Assembly (NCBI GenBank): GCA_947259815.1
Contig: CAMYNO010000254.1
Span: forward strand, 1-7,452
Reading direction: 5' to 3'
Length of the DNA: 7,452 nt
From: an uncultured Parvularculaceae bacterium
Lineage (GTDB): Bacteria > Pseudomonadota > Alphaproteobacteria > Caulobacterales > Parvularculaceae
Positions 1 through 5,994 of this stretch are shown piece after piece (within the stretch, counting starts at the first letter, position 1; the number at the start of each line of letters is the position of its first letter). A program made the translations under genes and the position numbers. A model generated the notes under the pieces. It made no database searches. It was not told the DNA's origin and saw only the letters and a list, made by a program, of their open reading frames with translations.

Positions 1-152
1 GATTACAAGTAAATATCGCATGGAGTCCCTCAGATGCGCCTGGTCCGGTGATTACATAGGGCGATCCGGCGGCCGACGCGACCCCGTATCGCCCTATGTA
101 ATCACCGGACCAGGCGCATCTGAGGGACTCCATGCGATATTTACTTGTAATC
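1..152. repeat. Perfect 65-bp inverted repeat with 22-bp spacer at window edge
   Basis: Bases 1-65 are the exact reverse complement of bases 88-152, with no mismatch in 65 positions; bases 66-87 are an unpaired GC-rich spacer. The right arm contains the ribosome binding site (GAGGGA, 122-127), the start codon (132-134) and codons 1-7 of the gamma-glutamyltransferase gene. The left arm is therefore an inverted copy of a gene start plus its leader. The repeat begins at base 1, so the arm may have continued further left. A natural regulatory repeat would rarely copy signal-peptide codons exactly, so a fold-back chimera at a contig end is my preferred reading. A recent inverted duplication is the alternative. 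There is no other gene in 1-131. Confidence 0.95.
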
Positions 153-1916
153 GCCGCGTTGGCGATGGCCGCTTGCGGCCGCGAGACAGCAAATCCGGCG
201 GAGGACGGCGCGGCCGTCGTCGAAACCGCTGCTGAAGAGAAACAATGGTTTATCGCCGCCGCCAATCCTTATGCGGCGAAGGCGGGCGCGGCGATCTTGA
301 AACGCGGCGGATCGGCGGTCGATGCGGCGGTCGCGACGCAGGCCGTGCTCGGCCTGGTCGAGCCGCAATCTTCCGGCCTCGGCGGCGGCGGCTTCCTGAT
401 CCATTACGATCCGGCGACGCAATCTCTCGTCACTTATAATGGCCGCGAAAAGGCGCCGGCCTCGGCGACGCCGACACGCTTCCTCACCGAGGCGGGCGAG
501 CCGATGAATTATTACGACGCTATCGCCAGCGGGCTCAGCGTCGGCGTTCCGGGCGCCGTGCGCATGCTTGACCTTGCCCATCGCGAACATGGCGAATTGC
601 CATGGAATGAATTATTCACCGATGCGATTGATCTGTCGGAAGCGGGGTTTGAAGTCTCGCCGCGTCTTAACGGTCTGCTTGAGCGCTTCCCGCGTGTGAA
701 AACCATGCCGGCGGCGGCGCAGTATTTCTACAATACAAATGGCGCCCCATGGCCGGTGGGGCACGTCCTGAAAAACCCCGCCTATGCCGCGACACTGGCG
801 AGCGTCGCGAATGACGGCGCGGATGCTTTTTATTCTGGCGAGATTGCCGAGGCGATTGTCGAGGCGGTCAATTCAGCGCCGAAGCCGGGCGGCATGACGC
901 TTACCGACATCGCGGACTTCACGGCCGAAAAGGTCGATCCTGTTTGCTCCGGCTATCGCAGCTATCAGATTTGTTCCATGGCGCCGCCATGTTCCGGCGG
1001 CGTGACGACGCTCCAGATCCTGTCGATGCTGGAGCCTTTCGATCTTGCCGGCGCCGGGGCGTATTCTATCGAGGCGCTGCATCTTTTGTTTGAGGCGAGC
1101 CGGCTCGCCTATGCGGATCGCAACGAATATCTCGCCGACAATAAACAGCTAGCGGAAGAGGGCGGGCTTGCCCCGGACGCAATCATCGCCGGGCTGCTCA
1201 GCCCCGACTATCTGACGATGCGCTCTGCTTCGATTGATCCGATGCGCGCGGCTGAGGCGGTTGAGGCGGGCGATCCGTCCCCTTATGTCGGCGACGGTTC
1301 GGGCAAATGGCGCCCGATGGGCGAGGACGCTTCGCCGGAGCCGCCGTCAACCAGCCATTTCGTCATCGTCGATGGCGAGGGCCGCGTCGTCTCTATGACG
1401 ACGACGGTGGAATTTGCTTTTGGCAGCCATTTGATGGCCGGCGGCATGATCCTCAACAATCAGCTTACGGACTTTTCCTTCGCGCCCGTGCGCAATGGAG
1501 AGCCGGTGGCGAATGCGGTCGGGCCGGGCAAGCGGCCGCGCAGTTCCATGAGCCCGGTGATTGTCTTTGATGAAAAGGGCGAGCTTTTCGCCGCGCTTGG
1601 CTCGCCCGGCGGGCCGGCGATTATCGGTTTCGTCGTGAAAACGCTGATCGCGCTAATCGACTGGGACTTCGCGTTACAGGATGCGGTGGATGCGCCGAAT
1701 GTCGTTTATCCGCGCGATCAGGCGGTTGTCGAAGACGAAACTCTCGACAGCCAGATCATTGCCGGACTGGAAGCGAAGGGGCATGCGATTATGCAGCGCG
1801 ATTTGACCAGCGGCGTTCACGCGGTGCGCGTTCGCGCTGACGGCTCTTACGAAGGCGCCGCCGATCCGCGCAGGGAAGGGGTCTGGCTGACCGGTGTGGT
1901 CGAGGCGTCGGACTGA
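132..1916 (+). CDS. ggt: Gamma-glutamyltransferase (glutathione hydrolase), predicted lipoprotein
   Basis: This Ntn-hydrolase cleaves the gamma-glutamyl bond of glutathione and related compounds outside the cytoplasm, releasing or transferring glutamate. The 594 residues fit the family's usual length of about 580. Residues 1-15 (MRYLLVIAALAMAAC) look like a short signal ending in a lipobox-like MAAC with Cys15. The proenzyme should self-cleave before Thr407 (in PSTSHF) into a large subunit and a small one of about 188 residues. Other family residues are Arg105 (NGREKAP), Asp447 (LNNQLTDFS), Ser471-Ser472 (RPRSSM) and Gly493-Gly494 (SPGGP). Glu427 stands where E. coli has Asn411, and the stretch after Asp447 is about five residues shorter than the E. 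coli lid loop. The start was chosen because GAGGGA lies four bases upstream and the signal follows at once. The 3' end overlaps the convergent kinase gene by 70 bases. It could also act on other gamma-glutamyl or glutaryl amides. Confidence 0.95.
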   Translation: MRYLLVIAALAMAACGRETANPAEDGAAVVETAAEEKQWFIAAANPYAAKAGAAILKRGGSAVDAAVATQAVLGLVEPQSSGLGGGGFLIHYDPATQSLVTYNGREKAPASATPTRFLTEAGEPMNYYDAIASGLSVGVPGAVRMLDLAHREHGELPWNELFTDAIDLSEAGFEVSPRLNGLLERFPRVKTMPAAAQYFYNTNGAPWPVGHVLKNPAYAATLASVANDGADAFYSGEIAEAIVEAVNSAPKPGGMTLTDIADFTAEKVDPVCSGYRSYQICSMAPPCSGGVTTLQILSMLEPFDLAGAGAYSIEALHLLFEASRLAYADRNEYLADNKQLAEEGGLAPDAIIAGLLSPDYLTMRSASIDPMRAAEAVEAGDPSPYVGDGSGKWRPMGEDASPEPPSTSHFVIVDGEGRVVSMTTTVEFAFGSHLMAGGMILNNQLTDFSFAPVRNGEPVANAVGPGKRPRSSMSPVIVFDEKGELFAALGSPGGPAIIGFVVKTLIALIDWDFALQDAVDAPNVVYPRDQAVVEDETLDSQIIAGLEAKGHAIMQRDLTSGVHAVRVRADGSYEGAADPRREGVWLTGVVEASD

Positions 1917-3376
1917 GCAATCGCGCCGGGCAGCGAAATGCGAAACGCTGTCCCTTTTTCGCCGGTTTGAGCGAGAGTCATTTCGCCGCCATGGGCGCGC
2001 GCAATTTCCGCCGCGATGGCGAGCCCCAGACCGGAACCGCCCGGCTTTTGCGATCCTTTAAACGGTTCGAACAATTCCCCGCGCGCATGGTCGGGGATGC
2101 CGGGGCCGGTATCTGCGACATTGATGGCGAGATCGCCATCGGCGCCGACGGGTTCGGCGCTGATGGATATCTGTCCGACCGGCGTGGCGCTGGTCGCCTC
2201 TGTGCTGTGCGTTGGGGCGCCGTTCGTTTGCACGCCATTTGTTGGCGCGATCGCCTCGACTGCATTGCGCGCCAGGTTAAACAGGCAGCGATAAAGCTGC
2301 GTGCGGTCGGCGCGAATATAAAGATCGCTGTCAATGTCGTTTTGCGCGTCCACATAGATCGAGGCGGTGTCTTCATACACTTCTTCGACAAGGTCGCGCA
2401 GATTGAACGCCGTCTTGTGCAGCTTGCGCGGCTCCATGCCGCCAAACGAAATTGTATCGCGGCTGAGTGCAATCGCACGGTCGAGCGCACTGATGAGGCG
2501 CGGGCTCAGTTTGCGCACCGCCGGGTCGTCCGACTTGGCGAGGCGGTCCGACATAAGCTGCGCCGACGCCAGAATGTTACGTAAATCATGGCTGATCTTT
2601 GAAATCCCCGCACCAAGCGCGGCAAGCCGGCGGCGTTCGCTGAGCAATTCATTGATGCGCTGTTGCATCATGGAGAGGCTGCGTTCTGCGCCGCCGATTT
2701 CGTCGTCGCGCTCGCTTGGCACATGGATAAGCGTTGCGCGGTCGGGATCGGCCTCGAACGCGGCCATGCTGTCGGTAAGGCGCGTGACCGGGTGAACGAT
2801 CATGCGGTTGAACACATAAAACAACAGCGCGGCGGCCATGGACGATATGACCAGCGACAGAATTAGAATGTTGCGTGCGTAAGCGTGCAGATCGTGGCGC
2901 AGGTCGCGTTGCGAAACAACAATGTCCATGCTGTTGGCGTCGGACCCGTCCATGCGCCAGGTCAACTGAATTAGCGCCTCGCCGCTTGAGATCATCGTCG
3001 CCCAGGCATTGGCGATAAGCGAGACGGGATTTAGATTATCCATGTCGACGCGATGGATCTTTTGCGATCCATGCGGATCGATTTCCGGCGACAGGATAAG
3101 GACGCGCACATCACCGCGTTTCGCGGTGACGCCGCGAATGCCCGCCGTGTCGAACATCATTTTCGCGTCTTCTTCGGTGATGACCTGCCCGCGCGGGCCC
3201 TCGAGCGCAATGCTGACGAGGTAAGCGGCCTGCACCCGCGCATCGAACCATTCGACCCGGCGCTTCGATACAGACGGTATCAGCACCACGGCTTCGGCCA
3301 GCAGCACGAACAGGACCGTGAAGAACAGCAACCGTGTCGCCAGCGATCGGAATGGGAATGTCGCGCGTAAATCCAT
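1847..3376 (-). CDS. Membrane-bound HAMP sensor histidine kinase
   Basis: This is a two-component sensor kinase of 509 residues. Membrane segment 1 is about residues 12-35 and segment 2 about 169-190, enclosing a periplasmic sensor region of about 133 residues that resembles no named domain I can place. A HAMP linker follows (about 190-250). The H box KISHDLRN has the phospho-acceptor His263; Asp264 and Asn267 fit the D/ExxN/T pattern of kinases that are also phosphatases. The ATPase domain has the N box (NLARNAVEAI, Asn371), G1 (DTGPGIP, 422-428), F box (FEPF, 436-439) and G2 (GGSGLGL, 446-452). A Thr/Asn/Ala-rich insert occupies about 377-400. ATG 3376 was chosen over the upstream ATG at 3457 because it puts charged residues just before segment 1 and starts 11 bases after the oxidoreductase stop; the ribosome binding site is weak, so coupling is likely. 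No response regulator is in the window. The last 23 codons run into ggt. Confidence 0.93.
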   Translation of the reverse strand: MDLRATFPFRSLATRLLFFTVLFVLLAEAVVLIPSVSKRRVEWFDARVQAAYLVSIALEGPRGQVITEEDAKMMFDTAGIRGVTAKRGDVRVLILSPEIDPHGSQKIHRVDMDNLNPVSLIANAWATMISSGEALIQLTWRMDGSDANSMDIVVSQRDLRHDLHAYARNILILSLVISSMAAALLFYVFNRMIVHPVTRLTDSMAAFEADPDRATLIHVPSERDDEIGGAERSLSMMQQRINELLSERRRLAALGAGISKISHDLRNILASAQLMSDRLAKSDDPAVRKLSPRLISALDRAIALSRDTISFGGMEPRKLHKTAFNLRDLVEEVYEDTASIYVDAQNDIDSDLYIRADRTQLYRCLFNLARNAVEAIAPTNGVQTNGAPTHSTEATSATPVGQISISAEPVGADGDLAINVADTGPGIPDHARGELFEPFKGSQKPGGSGLGLAIAAEIARAHGGEMTLAQTGEKGTAFRISLPGAIAQSDASTTPVSQTPSLRGSAAPS

Positions 3377-3387
3377 CTCGACCCGGC

Positions 3388-4803
3388 TTAATCGAAAATC
3401 GACAGCAAGGAAACGAGTTTTCGCGTGCGCGCGGAGAAAAGCGCCGGCGTGTACCATGCGCCCGCTGCGCGTTTCGATAGTTCCCCGCGGGTTGGATAGG
3501 GGGCGATGTAATTGGTGAAGGATTTGATTTTCTGCCCGTTGGCCAGCGCATAGGCCCAGGGCTGGATCAAATCCCCCGCGCCTTTGCCGACAATCGACGC
3601 GCCAAGAATTTCGCCGTTTTTCGCCGTCATGACTTTTATCAGGCCGCGCGTGTCGCGCTCGGCCTGCGCGCGGTCGTTTTCGTCGGCCTGCCAGCGCACG
3701 ACTTTGACGTCGCCGTGTTTTTCACGCGCTTCGCTTTCAGTAAGCCCGGCCTGCGCCAGTTCGGGATCGGCGTAAGTGACCCATGGCGCGAGGTGCTCGT
3801 TATTTTTCGCCGGCGCCTTGAACAGGATTTTCCGCACAAGGACGGATGCGTGATAGCCGGCGACGTGGGTGAACTGGCGCCCGCCCGCAACGTCGCCCAT
3901 GGCGTAGATGCGTGGGTTGGTGGTGCGCAAGGACGCGTCGACTTTGACGCCGCGCCGGTCATACTCAACGCCGGCCGCTTCAAGGTTCAGGCCCTCGACT
4001 GTCGGCGTGCGACCGGCGGCGACGAGAAGATGGGTGCCGGTAATGGTCTGCTGCCCGGCGCGGACGGTAATTGCGTCTTCGTCGCCGGAAACCGCATCGA
4101 CCTTGGCGCCCTCGATAATGCGAACGCCGTCGTCGGCAAGTTGCGCACGCACGATATCGACAAGCTCCGGGTCGTCCTTGCCGAGAATGCTCGGCCCGCC
4201 TTCGATGATGGTCGCGTCGGCGCCGAGGCGGGCATGCGCCTGCGCCAGTTCAACGCCGATGGGCCCGCCGCCGATAACAATCAGATGCCCCGGCTTTGTG
4301 CGGTTTTGAAAAATCGTTTCATTGGTGAGGAAGGGCGTTTGCGCCAGCCCTTCAATCGGCGGCGCGGCGGGTTTCGACCCGGTGGCGATGACGATGTGCT
4401 TGGCGCGCACGATAAACCCGCCGCCCTCGACCATGCGCTCACCGGTAAAGCGCGCATGGGCGCGAATGACGCGAACGCCAAATCCTTCAAAACGCTCCTG
4501 ACTGTCGACCGGCGCTATGGTCGCTATCACATCGTGCACATGATCCATCACGGCGGCGAAGTCGATTTCCGGTTCGACGGATGCGACGCCGAACTTGCCC
4601 GCATGACGCATGGCGTGGGCGCGCGCGGCGGCGGCGATGAACGCCTTTGACGGCACGCAACCGGTATTGAGGCAATCGCCGCCCATTTCCCCCTCTTCGA
4701 AGAGGACGACCTTGCGGCCAAGCTGGGCCGCGCCGGCGGCGAGAGAGAGCCCGCCCGAGCCGGCGCCAATGATGCAAAGGTCGGCTTTGATCTTGTCGCT
4801 CAT
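3388..4803 (-). CDS. FAD-dependent pyridine nucleotide-disulfide oxidoreductase, mercuric reductase/LPD-like
   Basis: This is a cytoplasmic class I flavoprotein disulfide reductase (471 residues, full family length) that passes electrons from NAD(P)H through FAD to a Cys pair. The FAD site GAGSGG is at residues 13-18. The redox motif GGDCLNTGCVPSK carries Cys44 and Cys49. ATGSKP is at 140-145, the NAD(P)H site GGGPIGVE at 178-185, and the second FAD motif YAMGDVAGG at 300-308. The dimerization domain is about 340-471. Lipoamide dehydrogenases and glutathione reductases end with a catalytic HPTxxE; here the stretch reads PYPTRGE (435-441), so Tyr436 replaces His. That is closer to mercuric reductase, which also lacks this His, but the N-terminal metal-binding domain and the C-terminal Cys pair of MerA are both absent. 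Automatic annotation would often say dihydrolipoamide dehydrogenase; I doubt that function. Its ATG overlaps the stop of the VTT gene as ATGA, which suggests translational coupling. Confidence 0.93.
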   Translation of the reverse strand: MSDKIKADLCIIGAGSGGLSLAAGAAQLGRKVVLFEEGEMGGDCLNTGCVPSKAFIAAAARAHAMRHAGKFGVASVEPEIDFAAVMDHVHDVIATIAPVDSQERFEGFGVRVIRAHARFTGERMVEGGGFIVRAKHIVIATGSKPAAPPIEGLAQTPFLTNETIFQNRTKPGHLIVIGGGPIGVELAQAHARLGADATIIEGGPSILGKDDPELVDIVRAQLADDGVRIIEGAKVDAVSGDEDAITVRAGQQTITGTHLLVAAGRTPTVEGLNLEAAGVEYDRRGVKVDASLRTTNPRIYAMGDVAGGRQFTHVAGYHASVLVRKILFKAPAKNNEHLAPWVTYADPELAQAGLTESEAREKHGDVKVVRWQADENDRAQAERDTRGLIKVMTAKNGEILGASIVGKGAGDLIQPWAYALANGQKIKSFTNYIAPYPTRGELSKRAAGAWYTPALFSARTRKLVSLLSIFD

Positions 4804-5579
4804 TCCGCCGACTCGCCCGCTGCGGATTTATCGAGACTTGCCGCCTGCCGGTTCAGCTTCTTCAGGACAACCGGCAACAGCGCGAGGAAGATGAGGCCGA
4901 CAATCGGCAGAAGCGTTTGCGGCTGAAGGAGAATGCCCGACAGCGTTACATCCTCGCCGGCGTCGAACGCCGCGCCGGCGGCTGCGCCGATACTGGTGTA
5001 TACGAACGACCCCGGGATAATGCCGAGGCCGGTGCCGATAACGAAATTACGCGTCGAAACGCCAAGCACCCCGGCGGCGATGTTGATCGCCCAGAACGGA
5101 AATGCGGGAATAAGCCGAAGCACGAACATGTAGTTCAGCTCGTCTTCGCGAAAGCCCTGTTCCATTTTCCTGATGAAACCGCCGGCGCGGTTTTGCAGGA
5201 AATCGCCGAGCGCTGTTTTCGCCGCGAGAAAAATGGCGGTCGCGCCGAGGGTCGCTGCGAACACAGTCGCGGGAACGCCAATTGTAAGGCCAAAAAGATA
5301 CCCGCCGAAGATCGTCAGGATCGAGGCGCCGGGAAACGAGATCGCCACGGCGGCGGCGTAGACCGCCGCGAAGACGGCGACGGCGCGGAGGGGAGAGGCG
5401 TCGACCCAGTCCTGAAGCGCCAGGCGATTCTCGCGCAGCGTATCAAGCGTGAAATAGCGGTGCAGCCCCAGGGCGAAGAAGCCGGCCAGAGCAGCGATAA
5501 TAATGACAATGGGAACCAGCCGTTGCAGGGCTGGTTTTCTGGCGCTTTGCGCCTCTTTTTCTTGTGCCGCCGCGTTCAT
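4800..5579 (-). CDS. TVP38/TMEM64 (VTT domain) family inner membrane protein
   Basis: This is a polytopic membrane protein of 259 residues in the DedA-like VTT superfamily. Relatives are linked to lipid scrambling or small-solute movement, but the substrate of bacterial TVP38/TMEM64 members is not settled. Residues 1-20 are polar and positively charged, then a membrane segment spans about 21-40. The VTT core follows: a re-entrant-type stretch with SFPGASILTIFGGYLFG (81-97), a hydrophobic segment about 101-120, and the second family signature from Arg155 (RLIPAFPFWAINIAAG, 155-170) to GIIPGSFVYTSIG (186-198). A last membrane segment is about 221-240, before a charged tail. It is first in a three-gene minus-strand run and its stop overlaps the next start by four bases. 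AAAGGG lies about 11 bases upstream of the ATG. I recall related oxidoreductases being neighbours of, or fused to, VTT proteins in other bacteria, which supports a joint role. Confidence 0.92.
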   Translation of the reverse strand: MNAAAQEKEAQSARKPALQRLVPIVIIIAALAGFFALGLHRYFTLDTLRENRLALQDWVDASPLRAVAVFAAVYAAAVAISFPGASILTIFGGYLFGLTIGVPATVFAATLGATAIFLAAKTALGDFLQNRAGGFIRKMEQGFREDELNYMFVLRLIPAFPFWAINIAAGVLGVSTRNFVIGTGLGIIPGSFVYTSIGAAAGAAFDAGEDVTLSGILLQPQTLLPIVGLIFLALLPVVLKKLNRQAASLDKSAAGESAE

Positions 5580-5660
5580 GATCGAGCCGCCCTTTATGTT
5601 GCCTTGCCAGCCGGCTACGTAACCGCCTGCATGCGCGCGACCAAGTCAACTTCCCTGTCG

Positions 5661-5678
5661 CTCGCTCACAAATGCGAG
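5661..5678. repeat. Short inverted repeat CTCGC-N8-GCGAG
   Basis: CTCGC (5661-5665) and GCGAG (5674-5678) pair perfectly around the eight-base loop TCACAAAT. It lies about 80 bases upstream of the VTT start codon and just upstream of the rpmH promoter candidate. It could be an operator half-site pair or chance in GC-rich DNA; five-base arms are weak evidence. Confidence 0.3.
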
Positions 5679-5680
5679 AA

Positions 5681-5716
5681 TGGCTGTATCCGCCGATTTT
5701 GGCGTAAAATCAGCCA
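5681..5716. repeat. Nested inverted repeats upstream of rpmH promoter
   Basis: TGGCTG (5681-5686) matches CAGCCA (5711-5716) as an outer inverted pair. Inside it GATTTT (5695-5700) matches AAAATC (5706-5711) around GGCGT, and CGCC (5691-5694) matches GGCG (5701-5704) around GATTTT. The two inner pairings exclude one another. The element sits nine bases upstream of the -35 candidate for rpmH, where a transcription factor site would act. It is a candidate operator; no regulator family is recognised from it. Confidence 0.4.
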
Positions 5717-5724
5717 ATCTCCGG

Positions 5725-5753
5725 TTGACGAGGGCGCAGCGACCGTCTATCTC
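5725..5753 (+). promoter_or_regulatory. Candidate housekeeping promoter of the rpmH-rnpA-yidC cluster
   Basis: TTGACGA (5725-5731) is followed after 14 bases by TCTATCTC (5746-5753). As I recall it, the Caulobacter vegetative consensus is TTGACGS, 10-14 bases, GCTANAWC; the -35 matches six of seven positions and the -10 six of eight. The start codon of rpmH is 47 bases beyond the -10, leaving a short leader that contains the perfect palindrome CTCGCGCGAG (5760-5769). Confidence 0.5.
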
Positions 5754-5785
5754 CCCGCGCTCGCGCGAGAATACGCAATAGAATT

Positions 5786-5790
5786 AAGGA
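5786..5790 (+). promoter_or_regulatory. Ribosome binding site of rpmH
   Basis: AAGGA ends nine bases before the ATG at 5800. It fixes the start of a gene too short to be found by length alone. Confidence 0.8.
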
Positions 5791-5799
5791 ACGGGACCC

Positions 5800-5934
5800 A
5801 TGAAACGGACCTTTCAACCGAGCCGGCTTAAGCGAAAACGCCGCCACGGGTTTCGTGCGCGCAAAGCTACCAAAGCTGGCCGCAAGATCCTGGCGCGCCG
5901 TCGCGCAAAAGGCCGTAAGCGGCTTTCCGCCTAG
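5800..5934 (+). CDS. rpmH: 50S ribosomal protein L34
   Basis: The 44-residue product begins [18 protein letters not shown] and ends [11 protein letters not shown], which is the L34 sequence over its whole length. L34 is a small, very basic component of the large ribosomal subunit. The ATG at 5800 has AAGGA nine bases upstream. The gene is first in the conserved order rpmH-rnpA-yidC and probably shares one transcript with them, starting from the promoter candidate at 5725-5753. Length and sequence are normal and nothing is missing. Confidence 0.98.
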   Translation: MKRTFQPSRLKRKRRHGFRARKATKAGRKILARRRAKGRKRLSA

Positions 5935-5949
5935 GACGGATGCTGAAAA

Positions 5950-5972
5950 TTGCCGGAAAATCAATCCGGTAA
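5950..5972 (+). other. Small RNA hairpin between rpmH and rnpA
   Basis: TTGCCGG (5950-5956) can pair with CCGGTAA (5966-5972), with one G-U pair, around a nine-base A/T-rich loop. It lies in the rpmH-rnpA gap and would fold over the TTG codon at 5950, the most upstream possible rnpA start. A ten-codon reading frame (ATG 5940 to TAA 5972) ends exactly at the foot of the stem. It could slow ribosomes or mark a processing site. No U-tract follows, so it is not an intrinsic terminator. Confidence 0.4.
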
Positions 5973-5983
5973 CGCCAAAACCC

Positions 5984-5988
5984 AAAGG
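5984..5988 (+). promoter_or_regulatory. Ribosome binding site favouring the GTG start of rnpA
   Basis: AAAGG ends six bases before GTG 5995, a normal spacing. The competing TTG at 5950 has only GGA nine bases upstream and sits within a potential stem. This site decides for the shorter RnpA. Confidence 0.5.
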
Positions 5989-5994
5989 CTGAAC

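Larger units (their letters stand above)
5580..5799. other. Divergent intergenic region between VTT operon and rpmH
   Basis: This 220-base region must hold the promoters for both the minus-strand three-gene run and the plus-strand rpmH cluster. It contains small inverted repeats at 5661-5678, 5681-5716 and 5760-5769, a plus-strand promoter candidate at 5725-5753, and the rpmH ribosome binding site. On the minus strand I see only a TTGACT (5649-5644) with no convincing -10 at normal spacing. No open frame here looks coding, and no DnaA-box-like sequence was seen. Confidence 0.6.

Noticed and set aside
73..102. Possible ggt promoter: CCGACG, 16 bases, TATGTAAT
   Set aside because: The -35 is poor and the element is partly inside a repeat that may be an artefact, so no promoter is called.
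20..235. Open frame of 71 codons on the plus strand across the inverted repeat
   Set aside because: It runs through both arms and the spacer of the repeat and then overlaps ggt in another frame; it has no recognisable protein features.
1967..2584. Plus-strand open frame of 205 codons
   Set aside because: It lies antisense to the kinase catalytic domains, whose H, N, G1, F and G2 boxes are clear on the other strand.
3377..3457. Upstream ATG at 3457 as kinase start, adding 27 residues
   Set aside because: It would overlap the oxidoreductase by 70 bases, has no better ribosome binding site, and adds residues with no counterpart before the first membrane segment.
3715..4650. Long plus-strand open frame of 311 codons
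   Set aside because: It is antisense to the oxidoreductase gene, whose full set of family motifs is on the minus strand; long antisense frames are common in GC-rich coding DNA.
5617..5649. Minus-strand promoter for the VTT operon starting at TTGACT (5649-5644)
   Set aside because: The -35 is fair, but the only -10-like sequences lie at 19 or more bases spacing and match poorly.
4917..5831. Long plus-strand open frame of 304 codons
   Set aside because: It is antisense to the VTT gene, crosses the intergenic region and enters rpmH out of frame; the product is Arg/Gly-rich without motifs.
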